Source: Jejuia sp047345485
GTDB taxonomy: Bacteria > Bacteroidota > Bacteroidia > Flavobacteriales > Flavobacteriaceae
DNA: 64,000 bases
Direction: 5' to 3'
Assembly (NCBI RefSeq): GCF_047345485.1
Contig: NZ_JBLFEN010000001.1
Span: forward strand, 372,001-436,000
The notes beneath the pieces are model-generated. The model was given only the letters and a program-made list of their open reading frames with translations, made no database searches and was not told the DNA's origin. Positions 8,668 to 18,112 of the stretch are shown one piece after another. How positions within the stretch are numbered: the first letter of the stretch is position 1; every line of letters starts with the position of its first letter. The position numbers were made by a program, and so were the translations under genes.

Positions 8668-10044
8668 TTATATATGAATTACTTCATCATAAGCTGCAGC
8701 AACTGCTTCCATAACCGCTTCACTCATAGTTGGATGCGGATGGATTGCTTTTAATACTTCATGCCCTGTGGTTTCAAGTTTTCTACCTAAAACAGCTTCG
8801 GCAATCATATCAGTTACACCAGCACCAACCATATGGCAACCTAACCATTCGCCATATTTAGCATCAAAAATAACTTTTACAAAACCTTCCTTATTTCCAC
8901 CAGCGCTAGCTTTACCTGATGCTGAAAATGGAAATTTACCGACTTTAATATCTAAGCCTTTTTCTTTAGCTTGTTTTTCAGTTAAACCAACACTAGCAAT
9001 TTCAGGAGAACAATAGGTACATCCTGGTATATTTCCGTAATTTATAGGCTCTACGTGATGGCCAGCTAATTTTTCAACACATAATATGCCTTCTGCAGAA
9101 GCAACATGCGCTAATGCTTGTCCTGGCGTAACATCACCAATAGCAAAGTATCCAGGAATATTAGTTTGGTAAAAATCGTTTACCAATATTTTGTCTCTAT
9201 CTACAACAATCCCAACATCTTCTAAACCAATATTCTCAATATTAGTTTTAATACCCACTGCAGATAAAATAATATCAGCTTCTAAAACCTCTTCACCTTT
9301 TTTTGTTTTTACTGTAGCTTTAACACCTTTACCAGAAGTATCAACAGAAGTTACTTCAGCAGATGTCATAATTTTAATACCACTCTTTTTAAAAGAACGC
9401 TCTAATTGTTTAGAAACATCTTCATCTTCAACAGGTACTATATTTGGTAAATATTCAACTACAGTAACTTCAGTTCCCATAGAGTTATAAAAATATGCAA
9501 ACTCTACACCAATAGCTCCAGAACCAACCACAATCATTTTTTTTGGTTGTTTATCCAAAGTCATCGCTTTTCTATAACCAATTACTTTTTCGCCATCTTG
9601 CGGTAAACTTGGTAGTTCGCGAGAGCGAGCACCAGTGGCAATAATAATATTGTCTGCACTGTATTCTGTTCCATCAACATCAACTTTCTTTCCAGGTTTT
9701 AACTTACCAAAACCATCAATTACGTCAATTTTATTCTTTTTCATTAAAAACTGAACGCCTTTACTCATACCATCAGCAACACCACGGCTTCGTTTTACTA
9801 CAGCATCAAAATCATGCGCAGCATCTTTGACTTTTAAACCATAATCTTCTGCATGTTTAAGATATTCAAATACTTGAGCAGACTTTAATAATGCTTTTGT
9901 AGGAATACAACCCCAGTTAAGGCAAACGCCTCCAAGGTTTTCCTTTTCAATAATAGCGGTTTTAAAACCTAATTGTGATGCTCTAATAGCAGTAACATAA
10001 CCACCAGGACCACTTCCAAGAACTATAATATCGTATTTACTCAT
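8668..10044 (-). CDS. lpdA: dihydrolipoyl dehydrogenase (E3)
   Basis: Flavoprotein that reoxidises lipoyl groups of the pyruvate and 2-oxoglutarate dehydrogenase complexes and the glycine cleavage system, passing electrons to NAD. From the ATG at 10044 it is 458 residues; an upstream extension (MHPKIRH) is ignored. The FAD-binding GSGPGG begins at residue 10, the redox-active disulfide is GGVCLNWGC (C41, C46), the NAD-binding motif is VVGSGAIGVEFAY, and the dimerisation end carries HPHPTMSEA. No E1 or E2 gene is adjacent. The gene for the glycine-cleavage T protein is elsewhere in the window (58647) and would use this E3. Confidence 0.96.
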   Translation of the reverse strand: MSKYDIIVLGSGPGGYVTAIRASQLGFKTAIIEKENLGGVCLNWGCIPTKALLKSAQVFEYLKHAEDYGLKVKDAAHDFDAVVKRSRGVADGMSKGVQFLMKKNKIDVIDGFGKLKPGKKVDVDGTEYSADNIIIATGARSRELPSLPQDGEKVIGYRKAMTLDKQPKKMIVVGSGAIGVEFAYFYNSMGTEVTVVEYLPNIVPVEDEDVSKQLERSFKKSGIKIMTSAEVTSVDTSGKGVKATVKTKKGEEVLEADIILSAVGIKTNIENIGLEDVGIVVDRDKILVNDFYQTNIPGYFAIGDVTPGQALAHVASAEGILCVEKLAGHHVEPINYGNIPGCTYCSPEIASVGLTEKQAKEKGLDIKVGKFPFSASGKASAGGNKEGFVKVIFDAKYGEWLGCHMVGAGVTDMIAEAVLGRKLETTGHEVLKAIHPHPTMSEAVMEAVAAAYDEVIHI

Positions 10045-10062
10045 GTGTCTAATTTTAGGGTG

Positions 10063-10131
10063 CAAATTTACAAAATCAACTTTTAATAACGAATTTACAG
10101 CCTTACTAATTTATAACTTTTGCTACCTTTG
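10063..10131. promoter_or_regulatory. divergent promoters between lpdA and the NADH dehydrogenase gene
   Basis: An exact TAnnTTTG box is present on each strand: TACCTTTG at 10124-10131 (plus) and TAAATTTG at 10063-10070 read on the minus strand. Both are 17-19 bases from the respective start codons. Upstream TTG elements are not well placed. The plus box argues that the GTG at 10131 is not a start codon. Confidence 0.55.
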
Positions 10132-10148
10132 TGTGGAATTTTTACTAT

Positions 10149-11432
10149 ATGAACATACCTAAAACAAGTTTTCCAAGAGTAATAATTATCGGTGGTGGTT
10201 TTGCTGGTATAGCCTTAGCAAGAAAATTATCAAAGCAAGAGGTTCAGGTAGTTCTATTAGATAAGCATAACTATCACACATTTCAACCGCTTTTGTATCA
10301 AGTATCTACAGGAGGGTTAGAGCCTGATTCTATAGCATATCCTATTCGAAAAATACTGAAGGATTTTCCTAATTTCTTTTTTAGACTAGCATCTGTTAAT
10401 GAAATTGACACTAATAATAACAAAGTAAAAACTAATATAGGCGATTTAAAATTTGATTATTTGGTAGTAGCCACCGGTTCTACAACAAATTTTTTTGGTA
10501 ATTCTGAAATTGAAAAACATAGTATGGTAATGAAAACCATACCGCAATCTTTAAACCTTAGGAGCTTAATTTTAGAAAATTTTGAAGATGCATTGTTAAC
10601 CTCAGATCTTAACGAGCGTAACGCACTCATGAATTTTGTGATAGTAGGAGGAGGGCCAACAGGTGTAGAGCTTGCCGGTGCTTTAGCCGAAATAAAAAAA
10701 GGGATTCTGCCAAAAGACTATCCAGATTTAGATACACGATCAGCACAAATACACATTGTACAATCTGGCGATTGTATATTAAAAGGTATGAGTGCACAAG
10801 CATCACAAAAAGCAGAAGACTTTTTAGAAAAATTAGGAGTACATATTTGGAAAAATGTGCGGGTTATTAATTACGATGGCAAAACTGTAACCACAAATAC
10901 AGATTTGTCTTTTCAATCAGCCACTGTAGTTTGGGCAGCAGGCGTTAAAGGCGCCACTATAAAAGGTTTAGATGCCGAAAAATTTGTAACAAGACGTAAC
11001 AGGGTAGAAGTAAACCAATATAATCAAGTAAAGGGCTTTGAACATATTTTTGCTATTGGCGACATTGCCAGTATGGTAACAGAAATGCATCCTCATGGTT
11101 TCCCTATGATGGCACAACCCGCAATACAACAAGGGGACCAACTTGGTGATAATTTACTAAGAATTATCGAAAACAAACCTCTAAAACCTTTCTATTATAG
11201 TGATAAAGGCGCTATGGCAACCATTGGCCGAAACAAAGCCGTAGTAGACTTAAAAAAATGGAAATTTCAAGGCATTTTTGCATGGTATGTGTGGATGTTT
11301 GTTCATCTATTTTTCCTCATAGGTTTTAGAAACCGCATGGTAGTTTTTATAAACTGGGTGTACAACTATGTGCGTTTTGATAGAGAGGCGCGCTTAATTA
11401 TTCGTCCGTTTAAAAGCAATCACAAAGTTTAA
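10149..11432 (+). CDS. ndh: type II NADH:quinone oxidoreductase (NDH-2)
   Basis: Single-subunit, non-proton-pumping NADH dehydrogenase that feeds the quinone pool from the cytoplasmic face of the inner membrane. From the ATG at 10149 the protein has 427 residues. It shows the FAD motif IIIGGGFAGIALARKL (about 13-28), a second nucleotide motif FVIVGGGPTGVELAGALAE (about 165-183), the family segment YHTFQPLLYQVSTGGLEP, the AIGDIA flavin-contact motif and a C-terminal hydrophobic stretch (WYVWMFVHLFFLIGF) for membrane attachment. The start is set downstream of the GTG at 10131 because that codon lies in the promoter box. Confidence 0.9.
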   Translation: MNIPKTSFPRVIIIGGGFAGIALARKLSKQEVQVVLLDKHNYHTFQPLLYQVSTGGLEPDSIAYPIRKILKDFPNFFFRLASVNEIDTNNNKVKTNIGDLKFDYLVVATGSTTNFFGNSEIEKHSMVMKTIPQSLNLRSLILENFEDALLTSDLNERNALMNFVIVGGGPTGVELAGALAEIKKGILPKDYPDLDTRSAQIHIVQSGDCILKGMSAQASQKAEDFLEKLGVHIWKNVRVINYDGKTVTTNTDLSFQSATVVWAAGVKGATIKGLDAEKFVTRRNRVEVNQYNQVKGFEHIFAIGDIASMVTEMHPHGFPMMAQPAIQQGDQLGDNLLRIIENKPLKPFYYSDKGAMATIGRNKAVVDLKKWKFQGIFAWYVWMFVHLFFLIGFRNRMVVFINWVYNYVRFDREARLIIRPFKSNHKV

Positions 11433-11439
11433 AATCTTT

Positions 11440-11652
11440 TAGGCGAGTTGCCGAAAAGGCAAACGGGCTTTCACTACTCAATCCCTCCTTCGTCGGGGAT
11501 TTCAAACATGCCGTTCAATCCCTCTCGCGGGGCAAATCTGCCAACTCAGTTTTTAAAACTTTGCGTCTTAGCGACTTCGCGAGAGAAATATCTCAAAATT
11601 GAATTTGCCTAAACACTGCAAACTGCGACTGCGATTGAGACTGCGACTGAAA
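11440..11652. repeat. mosaic of flavobacterial intergenic repeats
   Basis: This noncoding stretch is richer in G+C than its neighbours. It contains a TTGCC/GGCAA hairpin (11448-11462), on the minus strand the motif GGGATTG(N)nGAAAGCCCG (about 11463-11490) that recurs at 28949-29010, a TTTGCGTCTTAGCGACTTCG segment (about 11560) and a short tandem array of CTGCGA-like units at 11614-11652. No ORF is credible. Such pieces are scattered between genes in many Flavobacteriaceae; that statement is from general knowledge. Confidence 0.55.
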
Positions 11653-11656
11653 ACTA

Positions 11657-12208
11657 TTAAAGATCATCCGTAAAATGTCTTCTGCTTTTTTCTTTGCTAA
11701 ACTTGTCGGTATTGTATTTTGAAGAATCGCCTTTTGGAATAGATAAGGATTTCCAATTTTTACCTTTCAACAATTTTCCTAAAAACACTATCTGTCCAAC
11801 ATGGTATGAATAATGTGCCAATTGCCTATTTATAGCCTCAGTAACCGTGTGTCCTTGATTTCTTATATAAATAATTTTCTCTAAATCATTTTCTTTAAGT
11901 GGAGTAACGGCATCAAATAAACACTGCCAACCTTCATTCCAATTATCAATCAAGTCATCTTTTGAGGTATAACTATCTATGAATTCTTGGTCGCGATGTC
12001 GCCATTCTTTTTCACCATCCTCAGTTAAAAAGTTAGTCCATCTACTTAACATGTTGCCAACCAAGTGCTTCACAATAATTGAAATGGAATTAGAATCTTC
12101 AGCAAATTCCTTTTGTAACTCTTCAAAAGTTAAATCCTTAAGCGTTTTGTGGCCTAGAGATTTATAATATTCAAATTGTTTAATTGTGCTGGTTAAGTAA
12201 CTCTTCAT
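11657..12208 (-). CDS. DUF1572 family protein (DinB-like four-helix bundle)
   Basis: A 183-residue cytosolic protein of the DinB/YfiT-like superfamily. The three metal-ligand histidines of that fold can be placed at SIIVKHLVGN (about residue 48) and NRQLAHYSYHVGQIVFLGK (two histidines about residues 132-136). Family members are metal-dependent thiol transferases or proteins of unknown role; no substrate is known for DUF1572. The gene ends 16 bases before the msrB stop-side neighbour on the same strand (msrB lies upstream), so the two may be cotranscribed, which would suit a stress-linked role. Function is not assigned. Confidence 0.8.
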   Translation of the reverse strand: MKSYLTSTIKQFEYYKSLGHKTLKDLTFEELQKEFAEDSNSISIIVKHLVGNMLSRWTNFLTEDGEKEWRHRDQEFIDSYTSKDDLIDNWNEGWQCLFDAVTPLKENDLEKIIYIRNQGHTVTEAINRQLAHYSYHVGQIVFLGKLLKGKNWKSLSIPKGDSSKYNTDKFSKEKSRRHFTDDL

Positions 12209-12224
12209 ACTCTAAAAGTACAAA

Positions 12225-12710
12225 TTATTCTTTTGGAACAAATTTTAAAGCTACTCCATTAATGCAATGTCTTTTTCCGGTTGTTGCTCTTGGACCATCG
12301 CTAAAAACATGACCTAAATGCCCACCACAGGTTGCACAATGCTCTTCAGTTCTGGCGTAACCTAAATCGTAATCTGTAGAAAATGCTACATTACCTGTAA
12401 TTTCTTTATCAAAACTTGGCCACCCTGTACCAGAATCAAATTTATGTTTACTTTCAAATAAAGGAGTATTACAGCCTTTACAATGGTAAACACCTTCTTC
12501 ATAATTTTTATTTAATATGCTAGTAAAAGAACGTTCAGTACCTGCTTTCCTCAATACATAATACTCCATATCAGTTAACTGTTCTTTCCATGCATCATCG
12601 GTTTTGGTTACTTTGTAAACTTTATGCTCATCTAAATTTGCTTGTTTTTGAGCATTAGAGTTACAATTAAAAAGTAACAAAAAAATAAGTAGTGTTAAAA
12701 ATTTATTCAT
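12225..12710 (-). CDS. msrB: peptide-methionine (R)-S-oxide reductase, lipoprotein form
   Basis: Reduces methionine-R-sulfoxide in proteins. The 161-residue precursor has a hydrophobic leader and LLFNC, a plausible lipobox with C16, so the enzyme probably acts in the periplasm attached to a membrane. The MsrB fold follows: zinc-binding CxxC pairs at C77/C80 (HCKGC) and C125/C128 (HCATCGGHLGH), substrate-pocket TGWPSF (W97), and catalytic C149 in RHCINGVAL. All expected residues are present. It is followed after 16 bases by the DUF1572 gene on the same strand. Confidence 0.93.
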   Translation of the reverse strand: MNKFLTLLIFLLLFNCNSNAQKQANLDEHKVYKVTKTDDAWKEQLTDMEYYVLRKAGTERSFTSILNKNYEEGVYHCKGCNTPLFESKHKFDSGTGWPSFDKEITGNVAFSTDYDLGYARTEEHCATCGGHLGHVFSDGPRATTGKRHCINGVALKFVPKE

Positions 12711-12975
12711 AATAATTAGTCTATATAATCTATTAAATAGTGATATTCAAAATATTTTATTAATGTAAAACTTACAGTATTGGTCGACAACTATTGTTTT
12801 TAATAACAAAGAAAGTTGTTTTATATGCGTTAAATTATTCACAGAAAACATCAATAGTTATGTTGGTATTGTATTAAATTTGAAATGTATTATATTAGGT
12901 GACAATTATAAATAAATTGTGTCTAATTAATATAACTATTGATTTTATATTTTTAACTCTAAATTTAATAATATT

Positions 12976-13797
12976 ATGAAACGATATAAAATGTTTTTAG
13001 GATTTGGTATTGCATTACTCATGGTAGCCTGTGCAACAAATCCATTTACAGGTAAAAAAACCATAGCTTTAGTACCAAATTCTCAACTTTTTCCAACGGC
13101 ATTTGCGCAGTACGATCAATTTCTTAATGAGAACAATGTTATTACAGGCACTAAAGATGCAGAAATGATTAAGCGTGTAGGACAAAAAATAGCTGTAGCC
13201 GCAGAACGTTATTTAAATGCAAACGGGCATCAGGGTTATTTAAAAGATTACAAGTGGGAATATAACTTGGTAAACGATAATACCGTAAACGCGTGGTGTA
13301 TGCCAGGAGGTAAAATTGTGTTTTATACTGGTATTTTGCCGATAGCTCAAAATGAAGCTGGTGTTGCAGCTATTATGGGGCATGAAGTAGCACATGCATT
13401 AGCAAACCATGGACAACAACGTATGAGTGCAGGTATGTTACAACAGTTTGGTGCAGTTGCTGGAAATATCGCTATTAAAGATGATCAAACTAGAGCTATT
13501 TTTAATCAAGCCTACGGTGTTGGCTCTCAGGTTGGTATTATGTTACCGTTTAGCAGAAGTCATGAAACAGAATCTGATTTAATAGGTACATACCTAATGG
13601 CTATTGCAGGTTATGAGCCTGCTGAAGCTGCTGAATTATGGAAACGTATGAAATCTAACAGTGGAGGACAGGCACCACCAGAGTTTATGAGTACACATCC
13701 ATCAAACGATACAAGAATTGCTAATTTAACAAAATGGGCGCCTCAGGCTAGAGCAGAAGCAAAAAAATATGGTGTAACAACCTTTAGAAATAAATAA
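12976..13797 (+). CDS. M48 family metalloprotease lipoprotein
   Basis: A 273-residue periplasmic zinc protease resembling LoiP/YcaL-type M48 lipoproteins that degrade or refold outer-membrane proteins. The leader ends in LLMVACATNP, giving an acylated cysteine at C19. The zinc motif HEVAH (H136, E137, H140) and the downstream SRSHETESD glutamate ligand are in place. The protein lacks the transmembrane helices of HtpX, so a soluble periplasmic enzyme is expected. The 265-base gap upstream (12711-12975) is very AT-rich and holds no ORF. A terminator lies 30 bases after the stop. Confidence 0.88.
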   Translation: MKRYKMFLGFGIALLMVACATNPFTGKKTIALVPNSQLFPTAFAQYDQFLNENNVITGTKDAEMIKRVGQKIAVAAERYLNANGHQGYLKDYKWEYNLVNDNTVNAWCMPGGKIVFYTGILPIAQNEAGVAAIMGHEVAHALANHGQQRMSAGMLQQFGAVAGNIAIKDDQTRAIFNQAYGVGSQVGIMLPFSRSHETESDLIGTYLMAIAGYEPAEAAELWKRMKSNSGGQAPPEFMSTHPSNDTRIANLTKWAPQARAEAKKYGVTTFRNK

Positions 13798-13829
13798 CAT
13801 GTAGAATAAAATATTTGTTTATTTTAGAA

Positions 13830-13857
13830 GCTGCTCCACAAAAGAGCAGCTTTTTTT
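13830..13857 (+). terminator. terminator whose T-run touches the next start codon
   Basis: GCTGCTC (13830-13836) and GAGCAGC (13844-13850) form a perfect 7-bp stem, then seven T run directly into the ATG at 13858. Confidence 0.85.
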
Positions 13858-15237
13858 ATGAAGAAACAATTACAAAAGGGGAGTAAAAAACTCTTAAACG
13901 CCTGGGCTTTTTATGATTGGGCAAATTCTGTTTATGCGCTAACCATTGCATCTTCAATTTTCCCATTGTTTTACGCTAATCTATTTGATACGAAAGAGCA
14001 ATTGGTAGCTGCTTTTGGTTTTGAAATGAAACAAACGGTTTTAATTTCTATAGTTACCGCATTTACATTTCTAATAGTGGCAATATTATCACCTATACTT
14101 TCAGGGATTGCCGATTACGTTGGTAACAAAAAAAGTTTTATGAAGTTTTTTTGTTACTTAGGTTCTATTGGCTGTATTGGTTTATATTTTTTTAGTATTG
14201 AATTTATTCACATTGGAATATTATTCTATTTTATGGGCTTATTAGGCTATTGGGGTAGTTTAGTATTTTACAATTCGTACCTGCCAGATATTGCTTATCC
14301 AGAACAACAAGATAACATAAGTGCCAAAGGCTTCTCTTGGGGTTACATTGGCAGTGTTCTTTTACTAGTTTTAAATTTAGCAATGGTTATGTTTCCTAGT
14401 TTTTTTGGTTTTGATATTAGTATTTTAGAAGAGATTAGCCTTGACGGTACTGAAGCAGAAATTGCTGTAGCCACAGAGCAAGCAAAAAATTTAGCATCAT
14501 TTAAAGCTATGAAGATCTCTTTTATAACAGTTGGTTTGTGGTGGGCACTTTTTAGTCAATATACATTTTATCATTTACCAAAAGGTACTTCTAAAGGTAA
14601 AAAAGTAACCAAAGCTATTGTTTTTAATGGTTTTAGAGAGTTACGCTCTGTTTGGAATGATTTAAAAAGTAATTTAAGACTAAAACGGTATTTAACTGCC
14701 TTTTTTGTGTTTAGTATGGCGGTGCAAACGATAATGCTTATGGCTGTGTATTTTGGGGAAAAAGAGATACTTTGGACTAGTGATGACCAGAAAACCACAG
14801 GCTTAATAGGAAGTATATTAATAATTCAATTAGTAGCAGTTTTAGGAGCATTTCTTACCTCAAAAATGTCTGAGAAATATGGGAATATTAAAGCCTTAAT
14901 TATAATTAACTTTATATGGATGGGACTATGTTTTTACGCTTACTTTATGAAAACACCTGTACAGTTTTACATTGCAGCAACCTTAGTTGGTTTTGTTATG
15001 GGTGGTGTGCAATCTCTTGGCAGATCTACATATTCTAAGTTTTTACCAGAAACTGAGGACACTACATCTTATTTTAGTTTTTATGATGTTGCAGAAAAAA
15101 TAGGTATTGTTATTGGTATGTCCATTTTTGCAATAGTCGATCAAAGTAGATCTATGAGAGATGCTATATTATTTTTATTTGTTTTCTTTTTGATTGGAAT
15201 TATTTTATTGTTTAGAGTTCCAGAAAATCAATCATAA
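13858..15237 (+). CDS. MFS transporter, UMF1 / Atg22-like family
   Basis: A 459-residue inner-membrane protein with about 12 hydrophobic helices. The N-terminal signature LLNAWAFYDWANSVYALTIA is characteristic of the UMF1 group related to the yeast vacuole effluxer Atg22; an MFS-like loop GIADYVGNKKSF (after helix 2) and GGVQSLGRSTYSKFLPE later in the protein also fit. Substrate is unknown; amino acids are the guess for eukaryotic relatives. The ATG at 13858 immediately follows a terminator T-run, and no later ATG would keep the family signature, so the start is kept although no promoter is visible downstream of the hairpin. Confidence 0.88.
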   Translation: MKKQLQKGSKKLLNAWAFYDWANSVYALTIASSIFPLFYANLFDTKEQLVAAFGFEMKQTVLISIVTAFTFLIVAILSPILSGIADYVGNKKSFMKFFCYLGSIGCIGLYFFSIEFIHIGILFYFMGLLGYWGSLVFYNSYLPDIAYPEQQDNISAKGFSWGYIGSVLLLVLNLAMVMFPSFFGFDISILEEISLDGTEAEIAVATEQAKNLASFKAMKISFITVGLWWALFSQYTFYHLPKGTSKGKKVTKAIVFNGFRELRSVWNDLKSNLRLKRYLTAFFVFSMAVQTIMLMAVYFGEKEILWTSDDQKTTGLIGSILIIQLVAVLGAFLTSKMSEKYGNIKALIIINFIWMGLCFYAYFMKTPVQFYIAATLVGFVMGGVQSLGRSTYSKFLPETEDTTSYFSFYDVAEKIGIVIGMSIFAIVDQSRSMRDAILFLFVFFLIGIILLFRVPENQS

Positions 15238-15242
15238 AAAAA

Positions 15243-15275
15243 AAGTCCTTTCAATAATAATTATTGAAAGGACTT
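15243..15275 (-). terminator. clpC terminator
   Basis: A 15-bp perfect stem (AAGTCCTTTCAATAA with its complement) around a TAA loop; on the minus strand it is followed by a run of T, so it serves clpC. It also separates the convergent MFS gene. Confidence 0.85.
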
Positions 15276-15298
15276 AAAATAAATTAAAAAGTACCACT

Positions 15299-17851
15299 TT
15301 AAGACTCCGTAGGCTTTTCAGCCTTTTCAATAGCAATACTTAACTCATCTGTTTTCTCATCTAAATCGATAATTATTTTATCGCCGTCTTGTAAGTTTGA
15401 GGCAACAATTTCTTCTGCTAAAGCATCTTCAATATATTTTTGAATAGCGCGTTTTAGTGGTCTTGCTCCATATTGCTTATCAAAACCTTTATCTGCAATA
15501 TAACCTTTAGCAGTATCGGTTAAATCTAATTCGTAACCAAGACTCTTAATTCTAGCAAGTAGTTTTTCTAACTCAATATCGATAATTAAATTAATATCCT
15601 CTTTTTCAAGCGCATTAAACACCACTACATCATCAATTCTATTTAAAAATTCTGGAGCAAATGATTTTTTAAGTGCATTTTCAATCACCTTAACCGCATT
15701 TGCATCTTCTTGGGCTTTTTGTGATGCTGTACCAAAGCCAATACCTGTACCAAAATCTTTCAACTTTCTAGCACCAATATTAGACGTCATTATGATTATA
15801 GTATTTCTAAAATCAATTTTCCTACCTAAACTATCTGTTAAATGTCCATCATCTAAAACTTGAAGTAGCATGTTGAATACATCTGGATGAGCTTTTTCAA
15901 TTTCATCTAAAAGAATAACAGCATACGGCTTACGACGTACTTTTTCGGTTAATTGACCACCTTCTTCATAGCCAACATATCCTGGAGGCGCTCCAACTAA
16001 GCGAGATATAGCAAACTTTTCCATGTATTCACTCATATCAATTCTAATTAAAGAATCTTCGCTATCAAATAATTGGCGTGATAACACTTTAGCTAATTGG
16101 GTTTTACCAACACCAGTTTGCCCTAAGAAAATAAATGAACCAATAGGCTTGTTAGGATCTTTTAATCCAGCACGATTACGCTGAATAGCTTTAACAACTT
16201 TAGCAACAGCTTGGTCTTGTCCAATAACTTTTCCCTTAATTAATTCTGGTAATTCTGCCAGTTTATTAATCTCGGTTTGTGCAATTCTATTTACAGGAAT
16301 ACCTGTCATCATAGAAACCACATCTGCCACATTTTCTTCTGTTACAACTTCGCGATTAAGTTTTGTCTCTTCTTCCCATTTTTCTTGCGCAATGGCTAAA
16401 TCTTTCTCTAAGCGTTTTTCATCATCTCGTAATTTAGCAGCTTCCTCATATTTTTGCTTTTTAACAACAGAGTTTTTAGTTTCTCTAACTTGTTCTAATT
16501 GTTTTTCTAGTTCTAATATTTGCTGTGGCACATCAATATTAGTAATATGTACGCGAGAGCCTGCTTCATCAAGAGCATCAATTGCTTTGTCTGGAAGAAA
16601 CCTATCCGTCATATATCTATTGGTTAACTTAACACATGCTACAATAGCCTCATCTGTAAAGTCTACATTATGATGTTCTTCATACTTACCTTTAATATTA
16701 TTTAATATTTCGATAGTTTCCTCAACAGTTGTTGGTTGTACTATAACTTTTTGAAAACGCCTTTCTAGCGCACCATCTTTCTCAATATATTGTCTGTATT
16801 CATCAAGTGTTGTTGCACCAATACATTGAATTTCACCTCTTGCCAAGGCTGGTTTAAACATATTAGAAGCATCTAGACTTCCTGTAGCGCCACCAGCACC
16901 AACTATGGTATGAATTTCATCTATAAAAAGAATAACATCATCATTCTTTTCAAGCTCATTCATTACGGCTTTCATGCGCTCTTCAAACTGTCCGCGATAT
17001 TTAGTACCAGCCACTAAGCTTGCTAAATCTAAAGTAACAACTCTCTTATTAAAGAGAATACGGGAAACTTTTCGTTTTACTATTCTTAGTGCTAAACCTT
17101 CTGCAATGGCAGATTTACCAACACCAGGTTCTCCAATTAAAAGCGGATTATTTTTCTTTCTTCTACTTAAAATTTGTGAAACACGTTGTATTTCAGCTTC
17201 TCTACCAACAACAGGGTCTAGCTTTCCTTCTTCGGCAAAAGCCGTTAAATCACGTCCAAAATTATCTAAAACAGGGGTTTTAGACTTCTTATTAGACTTT
17301 CCTGAAGGAGAATTAAAAATATTATCTTTTTGAGCGTCTTCACCTAAATTAGAATCATCATCCTGAAATGATTCTGCTTTTGGTTCTATGTAATCATCAT
17401 TATCGTTTGTAATCATCTGTTTAAATTGTTCTTTAACATTATCGTAGTCTACTTTTAGCTTATTTAAAAGCTTGGTGGTGGGGTCATTTTCGTTTCTAAG
17501 AATACACAAAAGCAAATGTGCCGTATTTATAGATGTACTTTGAAACAATTTAGCTTCTAAAAACGTTGTTTTCAAAGCACGTTCTGCTTGTCGCGTTAAG
17601 TGTAAGTTTTTCTTTTGATTAGAAGCAATATTTATATTTGGGTTTGCGGGACTTAAAATCTCCACTTTACGTCTTAAATGATTTAAATCTACATTTAAAG
17701 CGTTTAAAATATCTATAGCTTTGCCATTACCATCACGTAACAGTCCCAGCATTAAATGCTCTGTACCAATAAAATCGTGACCTAAGCGAAGCGCTTCTTC
17801 TTTGCTGTACGCAATTACATCTTTTACCCTTGGGGAAAAATTATCATCCAT
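15299..17851 (-). CDS. clpC: ATP-dependent Clp protease ATP-binding subunit ClpC
   Basis: Hexameric AAA+ unfoldase that feeds substrates to ClpP in the cytoplasm. The 850 residues show a double Clp-N repeat (1-145, with FIGTEHLMLGLLRDGNGKA), a charged linker (150-200), AAA domain 1 with Walker A GEPGVGKS (240-247), a UVR/middle segment (QKYEEAAKLRDDEKRLEKDL, about 465-485), AAA domain 2 with Walker A GQTGVGKT (about 575) and a C-terminal D2-small domain. The UVR segment marks ClpC rather than ClpA or ClpB. It is divergent from gyrA across a 261-base gap with no ORF. A CtsR-like regulator is not seen nearby. Confidence 0.94.
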   Translation of the reverse strand: MDDNFSPRVKDVIAYSKEEALRLGHDFIGTEHLMLGLLRDGNGKAIDILNALNVDLNHLRRKVEILSPANPNINIASNQKKNLHLTRQAERALKTTFLEAKLFQSTSINTAHLLLCILRNENDPTTKLLNKLKVDYDNVKEQFKQMITNDNDDYIEPKAESFQDDDSNLGEDAQKDNIFNSPSGKSNKKSKTPVLDNFGRDLTAFAEEGKLDPVVGREAEIQRVSQILSRRKKNNPLLIGEPGVGKSAIAEGLALRIVKRKVSRILFNKRVVTLDLASLVAGTKYRGQFEERMKAVMNELEKNDDVILFIDEIHTIVGAGGATGSLDASNMFKPALARGEIQCIGATTLDEYRQYIEKDGALERRFQKVIVQPTTVEETIEILNNIKGKYEEHHNVDFTDEAIVACVKLTNRYMTDRFLPDKAIDALDEAGSRVHITNIDVPQQILELEKQLEQVRETKNSVVKKQKYEEAAKLRDDEKRLEKDLAIAQEKWEEETKLNREVVTEENVADVVSMMTGIPVNRIAQTEINKLAELPELIKGKVIGQDQAVAKVVKAIQRNRAGLKDPNKPIGSFIFLGQTGVGKTQLAKVLSRQLFDSEDSLIRIDMSEYMEKFAISRLVGAPPGYVGYEEGGQLTEKVRRKPYAVILLDEIEKAHPDVFNMLLQVLDDGHLTDSLGRKIDFRNTIIIMTSNIGARKLKDFGTGIGFGTASQKAQEDANAVKVIENALKKSFAPEFLNRIDDVVVFNALEKEDINLIIDIELEKLLARIKSLGYELDLTDTAKGYIADKGFDKQYGARPLKRAIQKYIEDALAEEIVASNLQDGDKIIIDLDEKTDELSIAIEKAEKPTES

Positions 17852-18112
17852 ATCTAAATTCCTTTCTGCTTTAAAAATACTAAAATACTTTAACTAAAGG
17901 CAAAAATCGTACCCGAAAATATAGTAGTCGTGCTAATTGACGAAAAATTAATCAAAAAATCAAAAAATACGTGTTTATAGTTATTAACGAATAATAGGTC
18001 TAAAATTGTTAATAAAAAGTAGTGAAATGGAATGATAACGCGCCTATTCTCACTGATGAAATTAGTATATTAGCATGTTTTGAAAAAATCATAAAACTAA
18101 ATTAAATTATAT

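Noticed and set aside
10131..10148. GTG start for the NADH dehydrogenase
   Set aside because: It is inside the -7 promoter box and the ATG at 10149 fits the family.
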